Shown here piece by piece: positions 27,701 through 38,431 of a DNA stretch of 64,000 nt (positions are counted from its first letter, which is position 1; each line of letters begins with the position of its first letter). Under the pieces are notes generated by a model. It had not been told where the DNA came from. It was given only the letters and a program-made list of their open reading frames with translations, and did no database searches. Made by a program: the position numbers and the translations under genes. The stretch spans positions 992,001 through 1,056,000 of the forward strand of contig NZ_CP094528.1 in NCBI RefSeq assembly GCF_022811705.1. The letters run 5' to 3'. This stretch comes from Agromyces larvae (GTDB lineage: Bacteria > Actinomycetota > Actinomycetes > Actinomycetales > Microbacteriaceae).

Positions 27701-28636
27701 TCAGACGACGCCGAGGATGTCGACCACGAAGAAGATGGTCGCCCCGCCGGGCACCTGCCCGCTGCCCTGGTCGCCGTAGCCGTCGGCCGGCGGGATGATG
27801 ATGCCGACCTGCGAACCGACCTTCTGGCCGATCAGGCCCGTCGCGAAACCGGGCACGACCTGCGAGGTGTCGTCGTCGGCGACGGTGAACCGCCCGACGG
27901 CGCCCTTCTCCCAGGTGGAGTCGAACACCTTGCCCGTGTCCCAGAGCACACCCGTGTACTGCACGACGACCGTGTCGCCACTCTCGACGACGTCGCCGTC
28001 GCCCTGGAGCAGCACCTCGACCTCGGTCTTCGCGGGCGGGTCGGACTTCGGCACCGTGATGCCCGGCCGCCCGTCGGGTGCGAGCACGACCGCGGGGAAC
28101 CCGTCGCGCGTGAGCGCCGGCGCGCCGTCGGCTCGGGCGGGGAACGCCCGCTGCACGTCGAACACGGCGACGACGCTCGTCTCGGGCGCGGCGCCCGTGG
28201 TCGGGTTCGCCGCATCCGCCGGCGGCACCACCACGACCACGCGGGAGCCCTCGCGGGCGCACGTGAGACCCGTGGTGAAGCCGGGCAGCGTGGTCGGGCT
28301 GCCGAGCGTGAGCATCACCGGCTCGTCGGGCGCGAACCCGACGGTCTGGATCTCGTCGCCCGTGGTGCCGTCGAACAGCGAGGCGGCGAGCATGACGGTC
28401 TGGCCCTCGGCGAGCAGATCGCCCTCGCCCTCGATCACCTCGGTGCACTGGGTGCGCTCGGGGGCGAGCGGCGTCGGGAAGCTCACGGTGGGCACCTCGC
28501 CGAAGTCGCCGCGCACCGACACCGCATCGGAGGACGCACCGGGGCTCGTCTCGGCCTCGGTGACTGGCCCGGCGCAGCCGGTGAGGGCGACGGCGAGCGT
28601 GCCGGCGACGGCGATGAGCGCGATGGACGAGCGCAC
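27701..28636 (-). CDS. FKBP-type peptidyl-prolyl isomerase lipoprotein
   Basis: 311 residues from the GTG at 28636 (GAGG upstream). Signal peptide with lipobox ALTGC. Two FKBP-like repeats: a degenerate first one (about 80-185, CTEVIEGEGDLLAEGQTVMLAA...LPGFTTGL) and a well-conserved C-terminal one (about 215-311, VVVQYTGVLWDTGKVFDS...VVPGFATGLIGQKVGS...IPPADGYGDQGSGQVPGGATIFFVVDILGV). Probably an extracytoplasmic folding catalyst anchored in the membrane. It precedes pafB by 47 bases. Confidence 0.9.
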   Translation of the reverse strand: MRSSIALIAVAGTLAVALTGCAGPVTEAETSPGASSDAVSVRGDFGEVPTVSFPTPLAPERTQCTEVIEGEGDLLAEGQTVMLAASLFDGTTGDEIQTVGFAPDEPVMLTLGSPTTLPGFTTGLTCAREGSRVVVVVPPADAANPTTGAAPETSVVAVFDVQRAFPARADGAPALTRDGFPAVVLAPDGRPGITVPKSDPPAKTEVEVLLQGDGDVVESGDTVVVQYTGVLWDTGKVFDSTWEKGAVGRFTVADDDTSQVVPGFATGLIGQKVGSQVGIIIPPADGYGDQGSGQVPGGATIFFVVDILGVV

Positions 28637-28682
28637 GGGACCTCGATTCGATCGACGGGGATGCGGGGAAGCAGCAGAAAGC

Positions 28683-31384
<2,702 letters not shown>

Positions 31385-31390
31385 GTCGCT

Positions 31391-31510
31391 CCCTGAGCCT
31401 GTCGAAGGGAGCCCACCCGCCCGCTTCGACGAGCTCAGCGAGCCCCCGCTCCCTGAGCCCGTCGAAGGGAGCCCACCCGCCCGCTTCGACAGGCTCAGCG
31501 AGCCCTGCAC
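31391..31510. repeat. Two tandem 60-bp palindromic repeat units
   Basis: Exact 60-base period (31391-31450, 31451-31510). Each unit carries CCCTGAGCCTGTCGAAGGG or a one-base variant, then GCTTCGACAGGCTCAGCGA or a close variant, which are complementary and can fold. It fills the gap between the convergent PAC2 and uppP genes and may also terminate transcription. The same core appears in coding DNA at 38850, 41089 and 48835. Confidence 0.9.
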
Positions 31511-31512
31511 GG

Positions 31513-32331
31513 TCAGGCGTCGATGACGCCGGTGCCGAGCAGGACGAAGATGAGCCCGCCCAGCAGGATGCGGTAGATCACGAACAACAGGTAGCTGTGC
31601 CGCGAGATGTACTGCATGAAGAACGCGATGATGAGGATCGCGACCACGAACGCGACGAGCGTGGCCGCCGCCGTCTCGACGGGGCCGTAGACGCTGGGCT
31701 CGCCGATGCTCTTGGCCACTTGGAACAGGCCCGACCCGAACACCGCGGGGATCGCGAGCAGGAACGCGTAGCGGGCGGCCGCCCCGCGCTCGTAGCCGAG
31801 GAACAGCCCCATCGAGATGGTGCCGCCCGACCGCGAGACGCCGGGAATGAGCGCCAACGCCTGCGCGAGTCCGAACAGGATGCCGTGCCCGTAGGTGAGC
31901 TGATCGAGTTTGCGGGTCTTGCGGCCGGCCCAGTCGGCCAGGCCGAGGATGACGCCGAACACGACGAGCATGGTGGCCACGATCCAGAGCGACCGGAACG
32001 TCGTCTCGATCTCGTCCTGGAACAGCAGCCCGAGCACCACGATGGGGACGGATCCGAGGATGATGAGCCATCCCATGCGGGCGTCGGGGTCGTTGCGGGG
32101 CACGCGGCCGGTGAACGAGCCGAACCAGTGCGAGACGATGCGCACGATATCGCGCCAGAAGAACACGACGACGGCCGTCTCGGTGCCGAGCTGCGTGATC
32201 GCGGTGAACGCCGCGCCGGGGTCCTGGGCGCCCGGAAGGAACTCGCCGAGGATGCGCAGGTGCGCGCTCGAGGAGATCGGCAGGAACTCCGTGAGCCCCT
32301 GCACGAGACCCAGGATCAGGGCTTCGAGCAC
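31513..32331 (-). CDS. uppP: Undecaprenyl-diphosphatase
   Basis: 272 residues from the GTG at 32331, chosen because the near-perfect ribosome-binding site AAGGAGGTGA precedes it by six bases; a longer frame from 32400 is open but lacks this. Eight or so membrane helices with the active-site motifs [16 protein letters not shown] and [11 protein letters not shown]. It recycles the lipid carrier for cell-wall synthesis and can give bacitracin resistance. Confidence 0.95.
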   Translation of the reverse strand: MLEALILGLVQGLTEFLPISSSAHLRILGEFLPGAQDPGAAFTAITQLGTETAVVVFFWRDIVRIVSHWFGSFTGRVPRNDPDARMGWLIILGSVPIVVLGLLFQDEIETTFRSLWIVATMLVVFGVILGLADWAGRKTRKLDQLTYGHGILFGLAQALALIPGVSRSGGTISMGLFLGYERGAAARYAFLLAIPAVFGSGLFQVAKSIGEPSVYGPVETAAATLVAFVVAILIIAFFMQYISRHSYLLFVIYRILLGGLIFVLLGTGVIDA

Positions 32332-32396
32332 GTCGTCACCTCCTTCCGCCTCCGCGGAAGGACGGAGACCCGGGACCGGCCCCGTCGAATCGGTCG

Positions 32397-33722
32397 TCAA
32401 TAGTCGAGCAGCAGGTCCCGGAGGACCTGCCTCCCGAATGCTAGCGCGTCGAGCGGGACCCGCTCATCGACCCCGTGGAACATCGCCGGGAAGTCGAGCG
32501 TGTCGGGCAGGCGCAGCGGAGCGAACCCGTACCCGCGGATGCCGAGCCGGCTGAGCGATTTGTTGTCGGTGCCGCCGCTCAGCAGGTACGGGAACACCGC
32601 GGCACCCGGGTCGTGCGCGCCGATCGCTCGCGTGACGGCATCCACGAGCGGCCCGGAGGTGGGCGCCTCCAACCCGACGTCGCGATGCACGATCTCGATC
32701 TCGATATCGTCGCCCACGATCTCGCGCACCCTCGCGAGCACGTCGTCCTCCTCGCCCGGCAACGTGCGGATGTCGACGAGCGCCTCGGCCAGGTCCGGGA
32801 TGACGTTGTGCTTGTACCCGGCCTGCAGCACGGTCGGGTTCGTCGTGGTGCGCAGCGTCGCGGTGATGAACCCCGACGCCGACCCCGTGGCGAGCGCGAG
32901 CTCGTCGGGCGAGACCCGTTCGGGATCGACGCCGAGTGCGGAGGCGATCTCGCCGAGGAGCTCGCGGGTGGTGTCCGTGAGATGCACCGGCCATTCGGTG
33001 CGGCCGAGCGCGGCGATCGCTTCGGCGAGCCGGGTGACCGCGTTGCTGCGGATGAGCCGCGACCCGTGCGCCGCGGTGCCGCGGGCGCGCAGCCGCACCC
33101 AGACGAGCGCCTTCTCGCCGGTCTGCAGCAGGTACGCGCGCGTGCCGCCCACGGTGATCGAGTAGCCGCCGACCTCGCTGATCGCTTCGGTCGCGCCGGC
33201 GAACAGGTCGGGATGCTCGTCGACGAGCCAGCTCGCCCCGTACTCGCCGCCCGCCTCCTCGTCGGCGAAGAAGGCGACGACGAGTTCGCGCTCGGGCAGC
33301 TTCCCGGCTCGCAGGATGTCGCCGAGCGAGGTGAGGATCATGGCATCCATGTCCTTCATGTCCACGGCGCCGCGCCCCCACAGGCAGCCGTCTCGGATCT
33401 CGCCCGCGAACGGGTCGACGCTCCAGGTGCGCGGGTCGGCGGGCACGACATCCAGGTGGCCGTGCAGCACGAGCGCGGGCTTCTCGGCGTCGCGCCCGGG
33501 AACCCGGGCGACGACGCTGGCCCGGCCGGGCGCGGACTCGACCATCCGCGGCTCGAGGCCGAGGGCCGCGAGCTCGGCTTCGACGTACTCGGCGGCCTCG
33601 CGTTCCCCGTTGGAGCGGCCCTCGCCGTGGTTGGTGGTGTCGAGGCGGATGAGGTCGCGGGCGATGCGCGCGGTCTCTTCGAGGTCGGTCGGAACGGGCG
33701 CGGGCACTGCGGATTCGGCCAT
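32397..33722 (-). CDS. M20-family metallopeptidase
   Basis: 441 residues from the ATG at 33722. Metal-binding and catalytic motifs: [31 protein letters not shown] and [16 protein letters not shown], followed by the dimerisation lid and a C-terminal [21 protein letters not shown] segment. It probably cleaves small peptides or N-acyl amino acids in the cytoplasm (dipeptidase/ArgE/DapE type). Exact substrate unknown. Confidence 0.9.
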   Translation of the reverse strand: MAESAVPAPVPTDLEETARIARDLIRLDTTNHGEGRSNGEREAAEYVEAELAALGLEPRMVESAPGRASVVARVPGRDAEKPALVLHGHLDVVPADPRTWSVDPFAGEIRDGCLWGRGAVDMKDMDAMILTSLGDILRAGKLPERELVVAFFADEEAGGEYGASWLVDEHPDLFAGATEAISEVGGYSITVGGTRAYLLQTGEKALVWVRLRARGTAAHGSRLIRSNAVTRLAEAIAALGRTEWPVHLTDTTRELLGEIASALGVDPERVSPDELALATGSASGFITATLRTTTNPTVLQAGYKHNVIPDLAEALVDIRTLPGEEDDVLARVREIVGDDIEIEIVHRDVGLEAPTSGPLVDAVTRAIGAHDPGAAVFPYLLSGGTDNKSLSRLGIRGYGFAPLRLPDTLDFPAMFHGVDERVPLDALAFGRQVLRDLLLDY

Positions 33723-33765
33723 GCGCTCCACCGTAGCGAAGTGGTCAAAGGCACCTCGCAAACCG

Positions 33766-33774
33766 TGCTAATGT
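33766..33774 (+). promoter_or_regulatory. Extended -10 promoter element of tRNA-Leu
   Basis: TGCTAATGT is an extended -10 (TGN plus TAATGT), 37 bases before the tRNA. No good -35 is visible at the usual spacing, which an extended -10 can tolerate. Confidence 0.5.
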
Positions 33775-33810
33775 CTTCTACGGCCGCTGAGGGATCAGCG
33801 GCGGACACAC

Positions 33811-33894
33811 GCGCGGGTGGCGGAAATGGCAGACGCGCTAGCTTGAGGTGCTAGTGCCCGAAAGGGCGTGGGGGTTCAAGTCCCCCCTCGCGCA
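33811..33894 (+). tRNA. tRNA-Leu (anticodon GAG)
   Basis: 84 bases, type II tRNA. The acceptor stem GCGCGGG pairs with CTCGCGC (one G-U), the anticodon stem CTAGC/GCTAG encloses TTGAGGT with anticodon GAG, a long variable arm TGCCCGAAAGGGCG follows, and the T arm is GGGGG-TTCAAGT-CCCCC. Discriminator base A. CCA is not encoded. It reads CUC codons, the main Leu codon type in this GC-rich DNA. Confidence 0.97.
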
Positions 33895-33902
33895 CGATGT
33901 GT

Positions 33903-33938
33903 CGGAAGGCCCGGATCGGTTTCGATCCGGGCCTTCCG
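33903..33938 (+). terminator. Hairpin terminator after tRNA-Leu
   Basis: A perfect 16-bp stem (CGGAAGGCCCGGATCG with its complement) around a GTTT loop begins nine bases after the tRNA. No T-run follows. Confidence 0.85.
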
Positions 33939-34049
33939 TGTGTCCGGGTCCGGCCTGCGCCGAAGCGGCGGCGGGTCGTGACGATCCGTATCGGCCCGCT
34001 ACTGCTCTCCGCCGCGCTCCACCGGCACTCGACCGGGATGCGCTGCGGG

Positions 34050-34583
34050 TCAGCTGCCCGTAGGAGTGCTGAGGATGGCGAGCAGGTCGCGCGGGTGAGA
34101 GGCCGCGTCGGTGATCTCGAGCTGCGCCATGACGATCACCCGGTCACGAACGACGAGGGTGGCTCGCTTGTAGAGCTCCACCCCGTCATAGCTGAACGTC
34201 TCGAGCCCGAGCGCTCTGCCGAGCTTCATCTGCGGGTCGGACAGCAGCGGGTAGGGCAAGTGCAGACGCTCGGCCGCCTCCCGCTGATACTCGGTGTCTT
34301 GCGTCGACAGACCAAAGATCGACAGGCCGATCAAGGAGAACTCCGCGGCGAGGTCACGAAACTCGCACGACTCGGCCGTGCACCCCTTCGCTCCTGGAAT
34401 GAGCGCCCAGTCATCGCCCTCGGGTCGATCAGGACGCCCCGTGCGCGGATAGATGAACACGACGAAGTCGCCGAGAGGCTCCTGAGCAAGGTCGACGACA
34501 TGGCCGGTCGTCGCCGGGAACCCGAGGTCTGGGACAGCCATCCCGACGAGGCGCTGACCCGACTCGGCAACCTGATCGCTCAC
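34050..34583 (-). CDS. Redoxin/peroxiredoxin-like protein (AhpC-TSA family)
   Basis: 177 residues, GTG start. Thioredoxin fold with GMAVPDLGFPATTGHVVDLAQ at the N-terminus and FVVFIYPRTGRP. The active-site region is IPGAKGCTAESCEFRDL, with Cys residues in a CTAESC pattern, as in peroxiredoxins of the bacterioferritin-comigratory or Prx-like types. It probably reduces peroxides using thiols. No clear ribosome-binding site; the start may be near the transcript 5' end. Divergent from the Fic gene. Confidence 0.85.
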   Translation of the reverse strand: MSDQVAESGQRLVGMAVPDLGFPATTGHVVDLAQEPLGDFVVFIYPRTGRPDRPEGDDWALIPGAKGCTAESCEFRDLAAEFSLIGLSIFGLSTQDTEYQREAAERLHLPYPLLSDPQMKLGRALGLETFSYDGVELYKRATLVVRDRVIVMAQLEITDAASHPRDLLAILSTPTGS

Positions 34584-34760
34584 CGCACTATTCTGCCACC
34601 GCTCGTCGCCATTGCCGCCGCATCGTCACCGAGAACACGTCGCCGCGCTCGGTGCGTGGCTCGCCGCGCCGGATGCCGGACGACGACCCGTCGAGGACTG
34701 GCTGGTCTGAGAGGCCGCGCACGCTGCAATGCCGGACGGGACGCGTGGCATCCGGTTCTC

Positions 34761-34795
34761 CTATTTTCCGGTTAGTTCATCTAAAGTGGAAATAG
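34761..34795. promoter_or_regulatory. AT-rich inverted repeat in the Fic promoter region
   Basis: CTATTTTCC (34761-34769) and GGAAATAG (34788-34795) form an imperfect dyad in an unusually AT-rich stretch, 24 bases before the Fic start. It could be an operator or part of the promoter. No confident -35/-10 pair was found. Confidence 0.35.
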
Positions 34796-34818
34796 CACAC
34801 GGCTGACGGGAGGCTCTC

Positions 34819-36066
34819 ATGAGCACGTACGTCGAGCGGTTGTGGCATCCCGAAGACGCCGGCGGGCTGAGCCGGCGAGACCGCACCCCGGGCCGCTACC
34901 TCGCATACGTCCCCGACGAGCTGGGCGACCGCCTCCCCGCGCTCGGCAGCGAGGCGCAGGCCGCCGCCGAGGACGCGTTGGCGGTGCTGGCTCGGGCGGA
35001 TGAGCGCATCGGCCCGCGCGGCCGCTACCTGAACCATCTGCTGATCCGCTCGGAATCGATCTCGTCGTCCTGGATCGAGGGCAACCGCGTGACGCCGAAG
35101 CGCCTGGCGATCGCCGAATTGCTCCACCAGGGGCCGAGGCAGGCCCTGGACGTCGTCGCAAACGTGCGGGCGACCGAGGCCGCGATCGCGGACCTCGCCG
35201 ACCGCGACCGGCCGATCACCGTGGACGACATCGTCGCGCTCCAGCACGTCATCGAGCCGCGCCTCGAGCGCGGACTCCGGCAGGAGCAGAACTGGGTCGG
35301 CGGTCCCGGGTGGTCGCCGTTGCGGGCGGAGTTCATCCCGCCGCCCGAGAGTGAGGTGCCGCGCCTGGTCGCCGACCTCGCCCGGTTCACGTCGGCGACG
35401 TCGGGCAATCCCGTGGTGCGGGCGGCGATCGCGCACGCCCAGTTCGAGACGATCCATCCGTTCATCGATGGCAACGGGCGCACCGGGCGCGCGCTCATCC
35501 ACACGGTGCTGCGCCGGGCGGATGCGCTGCGGCACACGCTCATCCCGATCAGCACGGTCTTCGCCGGCGACACCGACCGCTATCTCGCCGGTCTCACCGC
35601 CTATCGGGCCGACCCGCCGAGGCTCGACGACTGGGTGATCGGGTTCGCGCAGGCGGCCGAGCGCGCAGCCGGCAACGCGGTGCGACTCGCCGACGACATC
35701 GCCGCGCTCGACGAGCAGGTGCACGACGAACTGGTCGCGTATCGGCGCGAGCGCGGGCTGAATCCCGCGGTGCCGCGCCGGGACGCAGTCGTGCTGCGCA
35801 TCCTCGAGTCGCTCGCCGCAGAGCCCGTGCTCACCGCGGAGACCGTCAGTACGGGCCTCGGCGTCTCCCCCTCCGCCGCGCACCGGGCGCTCACCGAACT
35901 GGCCGACGCGGGCATCCTCGGCCGAGCGAAGGGAGGCGGTCGCTTGATCTGCTGGACCGCAGACCGCCATCTCGCCCTCGTCGCGCTCACCGAACGCAGC
36001 AACCGCGTCGGCGGCGGCGACACCCGGCACCGCAAACCCCGGCGCGGGCCGGCGGCGCCGGTCTGA
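34819..36066 (+). CDS. Fic-domain protein with N-terminal autoinhibitory motif
   Basis: 415 residues. Layout: Fic N-terminal region with the inhibitory motif SSWIEGN (S/T-xxx-E-G/N; about residues 78-84), Fic core with the catalytic loop HPFIDGNGRTGRAL (about 214-227), then a C-terminal winged HTH (VLTAETVSTGLGVSPSAAHRALTELADAGILGRAKGGGRLICW). Fic enzymes usually transfer AMP to proteins; the Glu of the N-terminal motif normally blocks ATP binding (class II). The HTH suggests DNA binding or autoregulation. No antitoxin gene is adjacent. Confidence 0.9.
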   Translation: MSTYVERLWHPEDAGGLSRRDRTPGRYLAYVPDELGDRLPALGSEAQAAAEDALAVLARADERIGPRGRYLNHLLIRSESISSSWIEGNRVTPKRLAIAELLHQGPRQALDVVANVRATEAAIADLADRDRPITVDDIVALQHVIEPRLERGLRQEQNWVGGPGWSPLRAEFIPPPESEVPRLVADLARFTSATSGNPVVRAAIAHAQFETIHPFIDGNGRTGRALIHTVLRRADALRHTLIPISTVFAGDTDRYLAGLTAYRADPPRLDDWVIGFAQAAERAAGNAVRLADDIAALDEQVHDELVAYRRERGLNPAVPRRDAVVLRILESLAAEPVLTAETVSTGLGVSPSAAHRALTELADAGILGRAKGGGRLICWTADRHLALVALTERSNRVGGGDTRHRKPRRGPAAPV

Positions 36067-36135
36067 GCCGCATCGACGGGACGTCGGCGGCGATCCCCGC
36101 ACGGCGCGGACGCGTGGCATCCGCGACTTGCTTCA

Positions 36136-36153
36136 TTCGAACGAATGTTCGAA
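36136..36153. promoter_or_regulatory. LexA (SOS) box of the mutasome operon
   Basis: An 18-bp dyad TTCGAAC-GAAT-GTTCGAA, matching the Gram-positive/actinobacterial LexA consensus CGAAC-N4-GTTCG exactly. It lies ten bases before the GTG at 36163 of the first mutasome gene. Confidence 0.92.
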
Positions 36154-36162
36154 ACTGGGCGG

Positions 36163-36879
36163 GTGACCGTACCTGCTCCATCGCCCGCCGACTCCCGGCT
36201 CGACCGGGTCGGCGAGCTGCAGTCGCGCATCCGCGGCATGGAGGCCACCCGGCTCGACACGCGAGCGGTGCCCACCCACCCGGCGCTGGCCGAGGTACTG
36301 CCCGGCGGCAGCCTGCGCGAGGGCACCGTGGTGCAGGTCGACGGCTCGACGAGCCTGGTCATGGCGTTGCTGGCGGGGCCGTCGCAGAGCGGGCGCTGGT
36401 GCGCGGTGGTGGGTCTGCCCGACTTCGGCGTCGAGGCGGCGGCGCGGTTCGGCATCTCGCTCGATCGGCTCGTGCTGGTGCCCGATCCGGGCGGGCAGTG
36501 GCTGACGGTGGCGGCCACGCTCGCCGAAGTGATCCCCATCGTGGCGGTGCGGCCGTCGGGGCGGGTCTCCCCCGCCGAGGCATCCCGACTCGCGGCCCGC
36601 ATCCGCCAGCGCGGGTCGGTGCTCGTCGCCGCCGGCGACTGGCCCGGCGCCGACACCGTGCTCGAAGTCGCGACGAGCGAATGGGCCGGTCTCGAACCGG
36701 GCCACGGCGCGCTGCGCGAACGCGAGGTCGAGGTGCGGGTCGGCGGGCGCGGCGAACTCGCGCGCGGCCGGCGCGCGCGGTTGCGGCTGCCCGAGCGAGG
36801 GCTAGCGGCGACGACCGAACCCTCCGAGCCGGATGCCCCGCTCACCCCCGTGCTGCCGCTCGAACGGCGGGCCGGATGA
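36163..36879 (+). CDS. ImuA'-like mutasome accessory protein
   Basis: 238 residues from the GTG at 36163; the ATG at 36145 lies inside the LexA box and is rejected. RecA-like fold: VLPGGSLREGTVVQVDGSTSLVMALLAGPSQSG occupies the nucleotide-loop position but lacks a clear GxxxxGK[ST], so ATP binding is doubtful. It overlaps imuB by ATGA. In mycobacteria ImuA' links RecA and ImuB during SOS mutagenesis. Confidence 0.85.
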   Translation: MTVPAPSPADSRLDRVGELQSRIRGMEATRLDTRAVPTHPALAEVLPGGSLREGTVVQVDGSTSLVMALLAGPSQSGRWCAVVGLPDFGVEAAARFGISLDRLVLVPDPGGQWLTVAATLAEVIPIVAVRPSGRVSPAEASRLAARIRQRGSVLVAAGDWPGADTVLEVATSEWAGLEPGHGALREREVEVRVGGRGELARGRRARLRLPERGLAATTEPSEPDAPLTPVLPLERRAG

Positions 36880-38423
36880 CCGACCTCGCCCGCACGATCG
36901 TGCTCTGGTGCCCCGACTGGCCGGTACTGGCCGCCGCCCGCGAGGCGGGCCTCGACCCGTCATCGCCCATCGCGCTCACCGCAGGCGGCCTCGTGCACTC
37001 GTCGTCGGCTGCGGCCCGCCGTGAGGGCGTCATCCGCGGCCTGCGACTGCGCGAGGCGCAGCTGCGCTGCCCCTCGGTCGCGGTGCTGCCCTACGATGCG
37101 GCGCTCGATGCGCGCGCGTTCGAGCCGGTCGTGCGCGCGGTCGAGCAGGCGGTTCCGGGCGTGCAGGTGGTGCGGCCCGGCACGCTGGCGATGCGGGCGC
37201 GCGGCCCGGTGCGCTACTACGGCGGTGAGGATGCCGCGGCGCAGGCGCTGCTCGCGACCGCGACGTCGGCCGGCGTGCCCGACGCCAGGGTGGGAGTCTC
37301 CGACGGGCCGTTCGCGGCCGAGCAGGCCGCTCGCGGCACCCGGGTCGACCGGCCCGTCGGGGTCGTCGACGCCGGAGCATCCGCGGAGTTCCTCGCCCCG
37401 CTGCCGGTACGCCTGGTGGTCGAGCCGCGGGTCGCGACCCTGCTGCAGCGGCTCGCCGTGCGCACGCTGGGCGAGTTCGCCGCGCTGCCGGCCGAGGACG
37501 TCCGGCGCCGGTTCGGCGCCGCGGGCGCGTTCGCCCACATGCTCGCGGCGGGGCGCGAGGGCACCCGGGTCGCGCCGCGCACTCCCCCGCCCGAGTTCGC
37601 CGTCGTGCAGGAGTTCGAGCCGCCGCTCGACCGAGTCGACCAACTCGCGTTCGCGTTCCGGGTGCGGGCCGAGGAGTTCATCGACCGCATGCGCGCGGCA
37701 CGACTCGTGTGCACGGCGATCCGGGTCGAGATCGACGACGACCGCGGTGAGCACTCGGGCCGGGGGTGGCTGCATCCGCGCTGGTTCACCGCGGCCGACG
37801 TGGTCGACCGCATCCGGTGGCAGGTGCAGGGCTCGGGCAGCGTCGACCGCGGGCTCGCCGCGCCGATCGCACGGGTTCGGGTGGTACCCGAGCGGGTCGA
37901 CTCGACCGGCAACCATGAGGAGGGCCTCTGGGGCGGGGGGCCCGACGAACGCGTGCACCACGGGCTCACCCGGGTGCAGAGCATGCTCGGCCACGAGGCG
38001 GTCGTCACGGCGACGGTCGGCGGCGGCCGCATGCTCGCCGATCGGCAGGTGCTCGTACCGTGGGGCGACCGGCCGCCCGAGCGACGCGACGGCGACGCCC
38101 CGTGGCCCGGCAGCCTGCCCGCGCTCGCACCCGCGAGCGTGTTCCGCGAACGGCCCCGGGCGGTGCTCCTCGACGCAGGCGGCGCGACCGTGACGGTCGA
38201 CGACCGCGGCGCGGTGTCGGCCGCCCCGGTCTCGTTCGCGGTCGGGGGCGGCGAGCCCGCCGCGGTGCGAGCGTGGGCGGGGCCGTGGCCGGTGGTCGAA
38301 CGCTGGTGGGATCCGGTGCACGCGCGGCGCGTCCACCGGTTCCAGGTGGTCGACGACGACGGCTGCGCCTGGTTGCTGGTGCGCGACGACGACGGCTGGC
38401 AGGCCGAGGCTCGGTACGACTAG
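36876..38423 (+). CDS. imuB: Y-family polymerase-like mutasome protein ImuB
   Basis: 515 residues. Y-family scaffold (TIVLWCPDWPVLAAAREAGL at motif I, then the little-finger-like region), but the acidic residues needed for catalysis are not in place: WCPDWP replaces DMDAFF, and the motif III position reads RYYGGED instead of SxDE. This fits ImuB, a non-catalytic adaptor that binds the beta clamp, ImuA' and DnaE2. A candidate clamp-binding motif is not obvious. Long basic/Pro-rich C-terminus. Confidence 0.9.
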   Translation: MTDLARTIVLWCPDWPVLAAAREAGLDPSSPIALTAGGLVHSSSAAARREGVIRGLRLREAQLRCPSVAVLPYDAALDARAFEPVVRAVEQAVPGVQVVRPGTLAMRARGPVRYYGGEDAAAQALLATATSAGVPDARVGVSDGPFAAEQAARGTRVDRPVGVVDAGASAEFLAPLPVRLVVEPRVATLLQRLAVRTLGEFAALPAEDVRRRFGAAGAFAHMLAAGREGTRVAPRTPPPEFAVVQEFEPPLDRVDQLAFAFRVRAEEFIDRMRAARLVCTAIRVEIDDDRGEHSGRGWLHPRWFTAADVVDRIRWQVQGSGSVDRGLAAPIARVRVVPERVDSTGNHEEGLWGGGPDERVHHGLTRVQSMLGHEAVVTATVGGGRMLADRQVLVPWGDRPPERRDGDAPWPGSLPALAPASVFRERPRAVLLDAGGATVTVDDRGAVSAAPVSFAVGGGEPAAVRAWAGPWPVVERWWDPVHARRVHRFQVVDDDGCAWLLVRDDDGWQAEARYD

Positions 38424-38431
38424 GAACGGCG

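Noticed and set aside
33895..34063. Small plus-strand frame after tRNA-Leu
   Set aside because: It begins within the tRNA and runs through the terminator hairpin; no motif is seen.
36145..36162. ATG at 36145 as the start of the ImuA'-like gene
   Set aside because: It lies inside the LexA box; GTG at 36163 fits better.
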